From NCBI GenBank assembly GCA_029573235.1, contig JAKQGX010000001.1:1-64000 (forward strand): DNA of 64,000 nt, read 5' to 3'. The position numbers were made by a program, and so were the translations under genes. This DNA comes from Bacteroidota bacterium. Its GTDB lineage: Bacteria > Bacteroidota > Bacteroidia > Chitinophagales > Chitinophagaceae. This document shows, one piece after another, positions 10,937 through 19,283 of the stretch (position 1 is its first letter; each line of letters starts with the position of its first letter). Below the pieces are notes generated by a model. It was not told the origin of the DNA. It was given only the letters and a program-made list of their open reading frames with translations, and did no database searches.

Positions 10937-11221
10937 ATGCCGAACGAGCATTTTAACTTGTCGAACGAGTTTTTGGAATCAGTAGCCAATAGCAAATTGT
11001 TGGCAACCCGTCCCGATAACGACACCCTATTGCAGTTATATGCCCTCTACAAACAAGCTACCGAGGGAGATGCTCCCGAAAAGGGAACTTATGGCATGTT
11101 TGACATAAAAGAAAAATTGAAACATGAAGCTTGGCTGAAACACAAAGGTATCAGTAGCGAAGAGGCACAAGCACAGTACATTTCATTGGTCAACCAGCTT
11201 AGCAACAACAACACTATTTAG
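10937..11221 (+). CDS. acyl-CoA-binding protein (ACBP family)
   Basis: Small four-helix protein of 94 aa that binds long-chain acyl-CoA esters in the cytoplasm. It shows the ACBP core LLQLYALYKQATEGD, followed by a shortened central segment, then KEKLKHEAWLKHKGISSEEA and the terminal YISLVNQL helix. The aromatic and Lys residues that contact CoA in the family (YALYKQ, and the AWxxxKG pattern) are kept. It probably shares a transcript with the upstream acyl-CoA ligase. ACBP is sporadic in bacteria and relatively common in Bacteroidota. Confidence 0.87.
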   Translation: MPNEHFNLSNEFLESVANSKLLATRPDNDTLLQLYALYKQATEGDAPEKGTYGMFDIKEKLKHEAWLKHKGISSEEAQAQYISLVNQLSNNNTI

Positions 11222-11242
11222 TAATATTAAAAACATATACAG

Positions 11243-11686
11243 ATGAAGAATTTTTTTGCCACTGCCACTTTGTGGTTCTTGTTTTCCGCATTCATTACAG
11301 TAGCGGCACAAGCAAAAGACAAGCTGGAAGGATTGTGGTACAATCAAGAAAAAACGGCTAAGATTAATATTTTCAAAGCCACTAACGGAAAGTTTTATGG
11401 TGAAATTGTTTGGCTAAAAGAACCGAATAAGAACGGTAAACCTAAAGTAGATGAAAACAATCCCGACAAAGCGAAACGCACACAGCCATTATTAAAATTG
11501 CAAGTCTTAAAAGGGTTTGAAAAAGACGGTGAAAACACCTACGACGAAGGTACCATCTACGACCCCAAAAATGGGAAAACCTACTCCTGCAAAATCACCT
11601 ACAATGGTAATACCATTAATGTGCGAGGGTATGTTGGCATTTCTTTAATAGGCAGAACCGCCGTTTGGGAACGAGTGGCAGAATAA
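11243..11686 (+). CDS. exported DUF2147 family protein
   Basis: Protein of 147 aa with a Sec signal peptide ending near VAAQA. The mature part opens with KLEGLWYNQEKTAKI and continues with NGKFYGEIVWLKEPN, GTIYDPKNGKTYSCKI and the final GRTAVWERV, which is the DUF2147 (SRPBCC/lipocalin-like beta-rich) pattern. Function unknown. It follows the ACBP gene by 21 bases and could be part of that transcript, though a periplasmic protein and a cytosolic lipid pair need not share a job. Confidence 0.85.
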   Translation: MKNFFATATLWFLFSAFITVAAQAKDKLEGLWYNQEKTAKINIFKATNGKFYGEIVWLKEPNKNGKPKVDENNPDKAKRTQPLLKLQVLKGFEKDGENTYDEGTIYDPKNGKTYSCKITYNGNTINVRGYVGISLIGRTAVWERVAE

Positions 11687-11718
11687 CGAACATCATCCGG
11701 TATCATCCTCTGTTTTAC

Positions 11719-11726
11719 TATTTTTG
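11719..11726 (+). promoter_or_regulatory. -7 element close to the GlmU-like start
   Basis: TATTTTTG (TAnnTTTG) ends six bases before the ATG at 11733. If used, transcription would start at or next to the start codon, giving a leaderless or nearly leaderless mRNA. No good upstream element is seen. Confidence 0.4.
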
Positions 11727-11732
11727 CCCCGC

Positions 11733-12935
11733 ATGACCAACTATATTCTTTTTGACAGTGAGGTACGTCACACCTTGCTGCCATTCACACATACACGTCC
11801 CGTTGCAGATATTCGTTGTGGTATCATGACATTGCGCGAACGATGGGAGCATTTTCTGAAAATCCCTACCAGCACTGCAACTGAGGACTATCTTCAATCG
11901 GTATATCCATTGAAGATTTCCGTGGATAATGTGTATATCAATGGGTCTGTAATAGCTACGGCTGCATTAGCAGAAGCTGTACTGCGTTTACAGCCTGCAG
12001 AGGCTTTGCAATACGAAAATACCGTTATTGCCTTTAGAAGTGAAAGCCCTATTGCCTATGCTTCGATGCTCCAAACGATTGCAGGGTTTCAAAAACTAAC
12101 ATACACAGAACCCATAGTATTCTTAAAAAATATTTGGGACATTTTTTCACTCAATGAGCAAATACTGCAACAAGATTTTATCACGCTCACTGCCGGCAGA
12201 CAATCGCAACCCTTACCCGACCATATCACGGTTGTGGGCAGGGAGCAAGTGTTTCTAGAAGTAGGTGCTGAAATACATGTCGGGTGCATTATCAATGCAA
12301 CAACCGGCCCCGTTTATTTGGGACGTAATGCATCTATATTAGAAGGCTGTATGATACGTGGGGCACTGGCATTGGGAGAACAAGCAGTACTAAAGATGGG
12401 AGCAAAAGTATATGGTGCTACTACTATTGGTGCGGGTTGCAAAGTAGGTGGTGAAATGAGCAATGTGGTATTTTTTGCCAATAGCAATAAAGGGCACGAT
12501 GGGTATTTGGGCAATGCCGTCATTGGCGAATGGTGCAATCTGGGTGCTGATACCAATTGTTCTAATTTGAAAAACAACTACGACACTATAAAAATTTGGG
12601 ACGAGCACGCACAGAAATCCATACAAACCGGATTACAGTTTTGCGGATTAATGATGGGCGATCATTCTAAATGTGGCATCAACACGATGTTTAATACCGG
12701 TACTGTAGTGGGTGTCTCTGCCAATATTTTTGGTAGCGGCTTCCCTGAAAAATTCATTCCCTCTTTTTGTTGGGGAGGTGCTGATGGCATGACCACTTAT
12801 CAGTTTAAGCAAGCGATGGAAACAGCGAAAAGAATGATGGAACGACGACACAAAACCTTGTCAGAAGCAGATCTTGCACTCTATCAATATATATTTGAAC
12901 ACACCGCAGCACAAAGAGCTATTTTTGCGCGTTAA
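11733..12935 (+). CDS. GlmU-like putative sugar nucleotidyltransferase (NTP_transf_4 type)
   Basis: Protein of 400 aa, two-domain architecture as in GlmU. The N-terminal domain opens with NYILFDSEVRHTLLPFTHTRP and VADIRCGIMTLRERWE, in place of the usual GxGTRM nucleotide loop. The C-terminal half (about 180-345) is a left-handed beta-helix of hexapeptide repeats (for example VYLGRNASILEGCMIRGALALG), including a stretch SNVVFFANSNKGHDGYLGN. It probably activates or acetylates a sugar phosphate, but the substrate is unknown and it should not be called glmU outright. The ORF track uses a TTG at 11724; the ATG at 11733 fits better. It precedes tpiA by 29 bases and is probably co-transcribed. Confidence 0.8.
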   Translation: MTNYILFDSEVRHTLLPFTHTRPVADIRCGIMTLRERWEHFLKIPTSTATEDYLQSVYPLKISVDNVYINGSVIATAALAEAVLRLQPAEALQYENTVIAFRSESPIAYASMLQTIAGFQKLTYTEPIVFLKNIWDIFSLNEQILQQDFITLTAGRQSQPLPDHITVVGREQVFLEVGAEIHVGCIINATTGPVYLGRNASILEGCMIRGALALGEQAVLKMGAKVYGATTIGAGCKVGGEMSNVVFFANSNKGHDGYLGNAVIGEWCNLGADTNCSNLKNNYDTIKIWDEHAQKSIQTGLQFCGLMMGDHSKCGINTMFNTGTVVGVSANIFGSGFPEKFIPSFCWGGADGMTTYQFKQAMETAKRMMERRHKTLSEADLALYQYIFEHTAAQRAIFAR

Positions 12936-12964
12936 ATAAAAAAACTAAACGACTAAAAATAATT

Positions 12965-13732
12965 ATGAGAAAGAAAATAGTTGCCGCTAACTGGAAAATG
13001 AACTTGACTATTGAGGAAGGAAAAACCTTGGTAGAAAACCTGTTGAACCAATTGCCGGAGCTTAATGAAAGCAAGCAAGTAGTAATTGCCCCATCGTATG
13101 TTCACTTGGCACAAACCACACAATTGCTTGATGAGTACGAGCACATTCATGTAGCAGCACAAAACGTTTCGTCTGAAGCCGCAGGTGCCTTCACCGGCGA
13201 GGTATCTGCTGCAATGTTGCGCAGTGCAGGCGTGCCGTATGCTATCATTGGACACTCTGAAAGAAGACAATACTTTAATGAGAGCGACAGCATGCTCGCT
13301 AAAAAAATTGACCTGGCTTTAGCTAACAATTTGCGCGTCATCTTTTGTTGTGGCGAGCCTTTGGAAGTGAGGGATGCGGAGCGCCAAAATGAATACGTGG
13401 CCAATCAAATAGCCGCTGCTTTATACCATTTGGATGCTACTCAATTGCAACAAATCATCGTTGCTTACGAACCTATTTGGGCTATCGGTACCGGACGTAC
13501 CGCTAGCTCGCAACAGGCGCAGGATATGCACGCACATATCCGTCATACACTGGCTGGCAAGTACGGAGCATCTGTGGCCGATAATATGACTATTTTATAC
13601 GGAGGTAGCTGCAATGATAAAAATGCACCAGAATTATTTGCTTGTCCAGATGTAGATGGTGGTTTAATTGGGGGCGCTTCCTTAAAAGCCGAAACCTTTT
13701 TGCCTATTATTCAAGCAATGTTGGCGAAATAA
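12965..13732 (+). CDS. tpiA: triose-phosphate isomerase
   Basis: TIM-barrel enzyme of 255 aa interconverting dihydroxyacetone phosphate and glyceraldehyde-3-phosphate. Catalytic residues are visible: Lys in ANWKMN (residues 9-14), His in GHSERR near residue 97, and Glu in YEPIWAIGTG near residue 170, whose loop-6 motif is also intact. The C-terminal phosphate-binding stretch LYGGSCNDKNA and VDGGLIGGASL is complete. It sits 29 bases downstream of the GlmU-like gene. No terminator is obvious before the tRNA-Glu promoter. Confidence 0.97.
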   Translation: MRKKIVAANWKMNLTIEEGKTLVENLLNQLPELNESKQVVIAPSYVHLAQTTQLLDEYEHIHVAAQNVSSEAAGAFTGEVSAAMLRSAGVPYAIIGHSERRQYFNESDSMLAKKIDLALANNLRVIFCCGEPLEVRDAERQNEYVANQIAAALYHLDATQLQQIIVAYEPIWAIGTGRTASSQQAQDMHAHIRHTLAGKYGASVADNMTILYGGSCNDKNAPELFACPDVDGGLIGGASLKAETFLPIIQAMLAK

Positions 13733-13750
13733 AATATTTTTTCGAGCAAA

Positions 13751-13781
13751 TTTGGCAGACAAAAAATGTTTACTATCTTTG
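13751..13781 (+). promoter_or_regulatory. promoter of tRNA-Glu
   Basis: Textbook Bacteroidota primary-sigma promoter: TTTG (13751-13754), exactly 19 bases, then TATCTTTG (13774-13781). It lies 18 bases before the tRNA 5' end. Confidence 0.8.
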
Positions 13782-13799
13782 CAATCCCAAACGGGAAAT

Positions 13800-13874
13800 G
13801 GCGCGTTGGTCAATCGGCTAAGACGCCTCCCTTTCACGGAGGAATGACGGGTTCGACTCCCGTACGTGCTACCA
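13800..13874 (+). tRNA. tRNA-Glu (TTC)
   Basis: Anticodon loop CTTTCAC gives TTC. Acceptor stem GGCGCGT/ACGTGCT pairs fully (with G:U), T arm ACGGG-TTCGACT-CCCGT, and CCA is encoded. Own promoter upstream and a terminator immediately after. Confidence 0.95.
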
Positions 13875-13904
13875 AAAAGACCAGTCTCTGTGCTGGTCTT
13901 TTTT
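13875..13904 (+). terminator. intrinsic terminator after tRNA-Glu
   Basis: Stem AAAAGACCAG / CTGGTCTTTT with an 8-base loop, followed by a T run. Confidence 0.85.
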
Positions 13905-13967
13905 AGTTGAAACACTGTATGTTTTTTTACTTAGAGTAGTTGAATGCTAAGCGAAATGCTACTAGAA

Positions 13968-13975
13968 TAATTTTG
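13968..13975 (+). promoter_or_regulatory. -7 element of tRNA-Arg
   Basis: TAATTTTG (TAnnTTTG) seven bases before the tRNA 5' end. A TTG lies 25 bases further up, a longer spacer than usual. Confidence 0.5.
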
Positions 13976-13982
13976 CAATGCC

Positions 13983-14054
13983 GGCCTCGTAGTACAATGG
14001 ATAGTATAAGAGTTTCCGAAGCTCCAGATCCTGGTTCGATTCCAGGCGAGGCCA
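13983..14054 (+). tRNA. tRNA-Arg (CCG)
   Basis: Acceptor stem GGCCTCG/CGAGGCC pairs perfectly. Anticodon loop TTCCGAA gives CCG, reading CGG. T arm CCTGG-TTCGATT-CCAGG. CCA is not encoded. The anticodon stem has one A:C mismatch at its outer end. Confidence 0.93.
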
Positions 14055-14056
14055 CT

Positions 14057-14098
14057 AAACGAACAGACCGATTATATAACCGGTCTGTTCGTTTTTTA
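14057..14098. terminator. strong terminator after tRNA-Arg, shared with the convergent DUF4294 gene
   Basis: Perfect 14-bp stem AAACGAACAGACCG / CGGTCTGTTCGTTT with a 10-base loop and a T6 run on the plus strand. It ends 10 bases from the stop of the convergent minus-strand gene. Confidence 0.88.
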
Positions 14099-14107
14099 GC
14101 ATCATAA

Positions 14108-14752
14108 TTAATTTCGTACACGCTGCTGTTGTATCTGATAGTGATATCGGTAACTATTGGTTTCTTCTAATTCTTGCACAATACGCTCAATGTCTTGATC
14201 ATCTCCTTGTGGGTCGTATTCCTTTTTAAGATTATTGCTAAATAATAAGGCAACCGATTGATACACGACAGCTGTGAATCCACCTTTCACTTCTTTGATG
14301 ATGCCAAAAACATTGCGTCCTGATTGGCGGTTAATCAGCTTTACCAATACTTGCCCTTGGCTGATGGTCATTTCTTCCAACTCCCCTTTGAAACGTAGCT
14401 TCAACTCTTTTTCTACAGACTTCATATATTCTTTTTGTGCTTTCTTTTCCGGTATCATTTTCAGGTTATCATCCACGTCTTTTAAAATGCCGGCGGCTAT
14501 TACAGCATAGGGGTATGTTTTATAAACATTATATCGCAACCGATTGTATGCTGCTTGCTTTTTAGCCCATTTTCTGGGTAGTTTGTCCAATACATACACA
14601 TCATCTAAGTACACCATGCCAATGGTATCGCCATTTTCAATTACAGCACCCAGCATTATTTTAGCACTATCATCGGCACGATACTGTGCTTGTGCAACTA
14701 CAGGCAATAGCATCAAAAGGGTACAAAAAATATTGAAGATGCGTCCGATCAT
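14108..14752 (-). CDS. exported DUF4294 family protein
   Basis: Protein of 214 aa with a signal peptide ending VVAQA. The mature part starts with a small beta-rich region (VIENGDTIGMVYLDDVYVLDKLPRKW), then a helical domain (residues about 60-140) rich in Lys and Glu containing AYNRLRYNVYKTYPYA and LEEMTISQGQVLVKLINRQ. This is the Bacteroidota DUF4294 pattern. Exported, function unknown. It stands alone, with a divergent 156-base promoter region shared with the next operon. Confidence 0.85.
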   Translation of the reverse strand: MIGRIFNIFCTLLMLLPVVAQAQYRADDSAKIMLGAVIENGDTIGMVYLDDVYVLDKLPRKWAKKQAAYNRLRYNVYKTYPYAVIAAGILKDVDDNLKMIPEKKAQKEYMKSVEKELKLRFKGELEEMTISQGQVLVKLINRQSGRNVFGIIKEVKGGFTAVVYQSVALLFSNNLKKEYDPQGDDQDIERIVQELEETNSYRYHYQIQQQRVRN

Positions 14753-14878
14753 AACATTATAGATATCGCAAGAGTTTATCTCTGATATAGCAAATAGTGA
14801 CCCAATTTTTTACCTTATGGCAACGTTAAAGTTACAAAGGGTTTCATGTACTTGGCGTCATACACAAGGTAATGTTTT

Positions 14879-14886
14879 TACCTTTG
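14879..14886 (+). promoter_or_regulatory. -7 element of the lipoprotein/DCC operon
   Basis: TACCTTTG (TAnnTTTG) 22 bases before the first ATG. TTGG at 14852-14855 is a possible upstream element with a 23-base spacer. Confidence 0.5.
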
Positions 14887-14908
14887 CAGCACTATATCTC
14901 ATCGAAAT

Positions 14909-15241
14909 ATGTCGCATAGATTTGGGCTATTGTTGTTTGGTGTATTATTCTTTTCCGCTTGTCAAAAGAAAAGTGAATTGTTGACCCGACAACAATTGGA
15001 GCATCGTTCGGATTCACTTACGGCTATTATGTTTGAGGTACTACAAAAGCAGGCAAAAGAAGATTTGGACAGTAGAATAGCGATAGAAGTAAAACCCAAG
15101 GTTGATTCTATATTGCAACATAGAATGTCTCCTTCTGTTCCGCCTCCTTCATCCATTGAACCGGTTGATCATCCACAACATTCAAGACCTACAACTATAT
15201 TGCAATCCTTAGTGGATACTTCACATCCATCCAATGAATAA
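14909..15241 (+). CDS. small lipoprotein of unknown function
   Basis: Protein of 110 aa with a lipoprotein signal ending in the lipobox FSAC (Cys near residue 19). The rest is a predicted helix rich in Glu, Lys and Leu (about 25-72), then a Pro/Ser-rich tail with SVPPPSS. I do not recognise a family. It overlaps the next gene by eight bases (stop TAA inside ATGAATAA), so translation of the two is coupled. It is the first gene of a three-gene operon. Confidence 0.7.
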   Translation: MSHRFGLLLFGVLFFSACQKKSELLTRQQLEHRSDSLTAIMFEVLQKQAKEDLDSRIAIEVKPKVDSILQHRMSPSVPPPSSIEPVDHPQHSRPTTILQSLVDTSHPSNE

Positions 15242-15620
15242 AACAAAAGGGATATTGTATTATGATGGCGAATGCTCACTTTGCAATAGATGGGTGCAGT
15301 GGACATTAGCACGCGACAAAAAAGGTGTTTTATCATACGCTCCGTTGCAAGACCATGCCGTCTTTGCCGATGTGGATTCGGTTGTATTACAGATAGGGGA
15401 TAGGTACTATTTTAAGTCGGATGCTGTAATAAGATTGTTGACACTAATTGGAGGAGGATGGCAATGGGCAAGGGTTGCCACCTTGATTCCTACATTTTTG
15501 AGAAATAGCATCTATGATTTTGTAGCCAAGCGAAGAAAGAAATGGAGCCATCCTCTACCTGCTTGTAAAATACCTAACTTGGGTGCACCTATCAACCATC
15601 ACAACCAAAACGACAGATGA
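15234..15620 (+). CDS. DCC-family thiol-disulfide oxidoreductase-like protein
   Basis: Protein of 128 aa with the DUF393/DCC signature near the N-terminus: ILYYDGECSLCNRWVQW, where the D-x-x-C-x-x-C spacing gives the name. The remainder (LQDHAVFADVDSVVLQIGDRYYFKSDAVIRLL) fits the family, predicted to have a thioredoxin-like fold with a possible redox-active Cys pair. No signal peptide, so it is probably cytoplasmic. It overlaps both neighbours, by eight bases upstream and four bases (ATGA) downstream. Confidence 0.88.
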   Translation: MNKTKGILYYDGECSLCNRWVQWTLARDKKGVLSYAPLQDHAVFADVDSVVLQIGDRYYFKSDAVIRLLTLIGGGWQWARVATLIPTFLRNSIYDFVAKRRKKWSHPLPACKIPNLGAPINHHNQNDR

Positions 15621-17077
15621 AAAAAACAATTTTTATTATTGGGCTTCTACTCAGCATGGCTGGTAATTACGTGCTGGCACAAGAGGTAAAGTATTCTTCT
15701 TTCGATAAGTTTGATTTGCGTACCGGTGATTTTTCTGTTGTGGGAAAAGTAGGAGACAAAATCTATGTGTACCGTGCAGGTAACGAAGGTTATTTCCTGG
15801 ATGCTTATGATGATACTATGCAGAAAGCAGCTACGGTCTTATTAGACTTCTTCCCTAAAAAATTATATGAAACAAGGTTCATTAATTACCCAGACAAAAT
15901 AGTGATATTGTATCAATCCGTTGAAAGCAATAAAGTGATACAATATGCAGCCCTATTGGATGCTCAAGGAAGATTGCAAAAAAATCCTATGAAACTTATT
16001 GAGTTCAAAACCGGCATTTTTGGTCCCAATAAAAACTACTTTACTACTACCATAAGCGATGATAAATCACAAATATTGATAACCGGCATAGAAGCCAAAA
16101 GCAACAACTTGCAACTTTCAGGCGTTTGGTTGGATGAACATTTGACTATTGCCGGAAGAAGTGTGGCTCGCTTTGCTGCCGATAATACGATAGCATATGG
16201 CGAAGCTGTCTTAGATGATAAAGGAAACTTCTATCTACCGGTATTTACACCCTATGGTTCTAAAAACTATGCCGACCAATATTGGCTCCTCCGACTTCCT
16301 AAATTGTCAAACAAATTTTCGGTTACTCCGTTTGCATTGTCAGGAAAGTATGTTGCCAATAGTTTTCTCAAAATGGATAATGCAAACAATAGGCTGTACA
16401 TAGGAGGCTTTTACTCGGACAAAAAAAATGGAGGCTTCGATGGTGTAATGTATGGTAATTACAGCACCATAGATACGTTCTTTACACAACAAAAATTGTT
16501 ATCGTTTAATGAAAAGCTTCGTATTGCCACCGGTGAGCGCAGCAGGAAAAGAGCTTTTGATAATTTTCAGGTGCGGCAGATGATTGTCAAAAAAGAAGGT
16601 GGGTTTGTATTGTTAGCTGAAGATGTATCTATCGTATATCGTCAAAGCAATCCGGGATGGGGAGGTTATTATTCATACTATTACTACACCCCTATGATGT
16701 CGCAAACGATTAAAGAATATTATTACGATGATATTCTTGCACTATCGTACGATGCGGAAGGACAAAACGAATGGTATTCCTTTATCCGCAAAAGCCAATA
16801 TTCGCAAGAAGATGGTGGTGTCTTTTCGTCGTATGCCCTGCTAAACACAGGAGGTGCCTTGGGGTTTCTATTTAACGACTTTAATACCCGACGCTCTCAA
16901 ATACAATTAGCCACATTAGATGGCAGTGGTAAGACCGAAATGCGTTCACTGGCTGCCGGCACGTCTTCTGACCCGGACTGGCTACCTCGATCTGCGAAAC
17001 AAACCGGTATCAGAGAAATTATTGTGCCTTGTTTGAAAAGAAAACAAATAGGTTTTGCCAAACTCGTGTTTCATTAA
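15617..17077 (+). CDS. exported protein of unknown function
   Basis: Protein of 486 aa with a signal peptide (cleavage after NYVLA). The mature part is rich in beta-strand patterns with repeated aromatic/Asp blocks (for example VGDKIYVYRAGNEGYFLDAYDD, GVWLDEHLTIAGRSVARF, LLRLPKLSNKFSVTPF), which suggests a beta-propeller-like fold. A Tyr-rich stretch lies near residue 355 (GWGGYYSYYYYTPMM). No T9SS sorting domain or lipobox is seen, so it is probably periplasmic. Starts with the ATGA overlap of the DCC gene. Family not recognised. Confidence 0.7.
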   Translation: MKKTIFIIGLLLSMAGNYVLAQEVKYSSFDKFDLRTGDFSVVGKVGDKIYVYRAGNEGYFLDAYDDTMQKAATVLLDFFPKKLYETRFINYPDKIVILYQSVESNKVIQYAALLDAQGRLQKNPMKLIEFKTGIFGPNKNYFTTTISDDKSQILITGIEAKSNNLQLSGVWLDEHLTIAGRSVARFAADNTIAYGEAVLDDKGNFYLPVFTPYGSKNYADQYWLLRLPKLSNKFSVTPFALSGKYVANSFLKMDNANNRLYIGGFYSDKKNGGFDGVMYGNYSTIDTFFTQQKLLSFNEKLRIATGERSRKRAFDNFQVRQMIVKKEGGFVLLAEDVSIVYRQSNPGWGGYYSYYYYTPMMSQTIKEYYYDDILALSYDAEGQNEWYSFIRKSQYSQEDGGVFSSYALLNTGGALGFLFNDFNTRRSQIQLATLDGSGKTEMRSLAAGTSSDPDWLPRSAKQTGIREIIVPCLKRKQIGFAKLVFH

Positions 17078-17213
17078 TGACACAACTGATTGGGACAATT
17101 TGATGTAAACCAGTACATCATTTATGTTTTTAATAAAAAAATAAAAAAAACTTCTTGAATAAATTCCCCAATATATCTTTATACCCGAATTATTCAACAT
17201 TTTTACGATAGCT

Positions 17214-18056
17214 ATGCCCTACAATAAGCTGATAATAGACTTGGGAGCACACAAAGGAGAGGACAGCGATTTTTATCTTCAAAAAGGATTTAGGGTAATT
17301 GCTATTGATGCTTCTGATAAGATGTGCCAATGGATCAATAAGCGCTTCGAAAGTCATCCCCAAAAACAACAGTTCACTATTTTTAACTATGCCATTACCG
17401 AAACCGATAATGAAACCGTAACCTTCTATGAGAATACGGAAAAATCGGTATGGGGTACCATATTTGAAGATTGGGATAAACGCAATAAACGTTTGGGTAC
17501 GTCATCGATAGAAACCAAAGTTCAAACCATTCGTTTGGACACCTTAATTCAGCGTGAATTAAAAGAGGGTGAGCAAGTGCATTATGTGAAGATTGATATT
17601 GAGGGAGCCGATATGATGGCTTTACGTTCTTTATCAAATGTGAAACAATTGCCACAATACATCTCTATTGAATCCGAGAAAGTATCGTGGCAACAATTGC
17701 TCCATGAATTTGAAGTGATGAAGCGTTTGGGATACACCAAATTTAAAATTGTGGATCAAGCTCTCATTCATCAGCAAAAATGCCCCCAGCCGGCTCGAGA
17801 AGGAAACTATGTCGATTACCATTTTGAGTTTGGAAGCACCGGATTATTTGGCGAAGAATTGCCCGGTGAGTGGCTGACCGAACAAGAGGCATTGGAAACA
17901 TACAAAAGCATTTTTAAGCGCTATAAATATTACGGCGACGATGGCATTTTCAACAATAAACTCGTTATGAAAAACCGCATATTGCTTAAAGTGATGAAAT
18001 TGTTCGGGCTGAAATTTCCTTACGTAGGCTGGTACGATACTCATGCTAGTTTATAG
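17214..18056 (+). CDS. FkbM family methyltransferase
   Basis: SAM-dependent methyltransferase of 280 aa. SAM-binding motif I is LIIDLGAHKGEDSDFYLQKG (residues 6-25), followed by VIAIDAS for the acidic strand-2 residue, and VHYVKIDIEGADMMALRSL near residue 126 is the strong FkbM signature. The family O-methylates sugars or other glycoconjugates. The dTDP/CDP-sugar genes that follow on the same strand make sugar methylation in a surface glycan likely. A TATCTTTA element lies about 32 bases before the ATG. Confidence 0.88.
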   Translation: MPYNKLIIDLGAHKGEDSDFYLQKGFRVIAIDASDKMCQWINKRFESHPQKQQFTIFNYAITETDNETVTFYENTEKSVWGTIFEDWDKRNKRLGTSSIETKVQTIRLDTLIQRELKEGEQVHYVKIDIEGADMMALRSLSNVKQLPQYISIESEKVSWQQLLHEFEVMKRLGYTKFKIVDQALIHQQKCPQPAREGNYVDYHFEFGSTGLFGEELPGEWLTEQEALETYKSIFKRYKYYGDDGIFNNKLVMKNRILLKVMKLFGLKFPYVGWYDTHASL

Positions 18057-18176
18057 AAATAGCTTTTCTCTTTTTTGAATAATGTGCCCTTCCTTTTTCT
18101 TGCATAATCAGGGCATTCGATTACTTTATTAGTAGCATTCTTATCTTATCTTTATCCCTTCGTAAAAGAATCATAG

Positions 18177-19253
18177 ATGTGGAATCAATTGCAGCAAACC
18201 TTTTCCGGTAAACGAGTGTTCTTAACCGGACATACTGGTTTCAAAGGTGCTTGGTTATTGCAGTTGTTGCATGCGTTAGGCGCCCATGTAAAAGGCTATT
18301 CACTGGCTCCCGAAAAGAACGTTGACCTTTATCAACAAATACAAGGCGAACACTTTTGTTATGCATCTGTCATTGCTGATGTCTGTGACCTGAAAACCTT
18401 GCAGGGAGAGCTTATCCGCTTTGAACCGGATTTTGTTTTTCACTTGGCGGCACAATCATTAGTACGGCGTAGTTACGACCTTCCTGTCGAAAGTTTTAAG
18501 ACCAATGCTATGGGCACGGTAAATGTGTTGGAAGCTATGCGAGCACTTTCGCATCCTTGCATAGGCATTATGATTACTACGGATAAGGTTTATGAAAACC
18601 CCGAGAGAGGAATACCATTTACAGAAGCTGATGCCTTAGGCGGCTACGACCCTTATGCGGCTAGCAAGGCGGCTGCCGAAATCGCTATCAGTTCTTACCG
18701 CCGTTCCTTTTTTCATCCGGATAAATACCCGCAGCATCAAAAATCCATAGCCTCTGTGCGTGCCGGCAATGTTATTGGAGGAGGCGATTTTTCAGATGAC
18801 CGTATCATCCCCGATATTGTAAGAGCAATTGAGCGAAATGAACCGGTGGTATTGCGCAACCCGCAATCGGTGCGCCCATGGCAACATGTGTTGGAGCCCT
18901 TGGTTGCATACTTGTTGCTAGCTGCCAAAATGCTACAACAGCCACAGCAGTTGGCTACTGCTTTCAATATTGGCCCGGCGAAGGAAGATGAACTAAGTGT
19001 AGCAACATTGACCCAAATATTTTTTGAAGCATACGGAATGCAGCCCACTTTTCAAGTACAACAACAAACCACACAACCCCACGAAGCCAATTTACTGTTG
19101 TTAGATAGTTCCAAAGCGTACCAAGCCTTAGCATGGAAGCCCAAACTCAATGCCATAGAAGCTATCCGTTGGACCTCGCAATGGTATGCAGACAAAGCTA
19201 CTCCGGCGGCTCAGAAATGTTTGCAACAGATACAACACTATTTTGAATTATAA
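18177..19253 (+). CDS. rfbG: CDP-glucose 4,6-dehydratase
   Basis: Extended SDR of 358 aa forming CDP-4-keto-6-deoxyglucose from CDP-glucose. Distinctive signatures: the NAD motif GHTGFKGAWL (residues 17-26), HLAAQSLVRRSY for the substrate region, ITTDKVYENPE, the catalytic YAASK near residue 161, and VRPWQHVLEPL further on. The usual partner, glucose-1-phosphate cytidylyltransferase (rfbF), and rfbH are not adjacent. It lies 31 bases upstream of a 3,5-epimerase and with the FkbM gene forms a three-gene surface-sugar cluster. Confidence 0.92.
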   Translation: MWNQLQQTFSGKRVFLTGHTGFKGAWLLQLLHALGAHVKGYSLAPEKNVDLYQQIQGEHFCYASVIADVCDLKTLQGELIRFEPDFVFHLAAQSLVRRSYDLPVESFKTNAMGTVNVLEAMRALSHPCIGIMITTDKVYENPERGIPFTEADALGGYDPYAASKAAAEIAISSYRRSFFHPDKYPQHQKSIASVRAGNVIGGGDFSDDRIIPDIVRAIERNEPVVLRNPQSVRPWQHVLEPLVAYLLLAAKMLQQPQQLATAFNIGPAKEDELSVATLTQIFFEAYGMQPTFQVQQQTTQPHEANLLLLDSSKAYQALAWKPKLNAIEAIRWTSQWYADKATPAAQKCLQQIQHYFEL

Positions 19254-19283
19254 TCTTGTTTTAGAAAAACAATTCTTTCTGTT

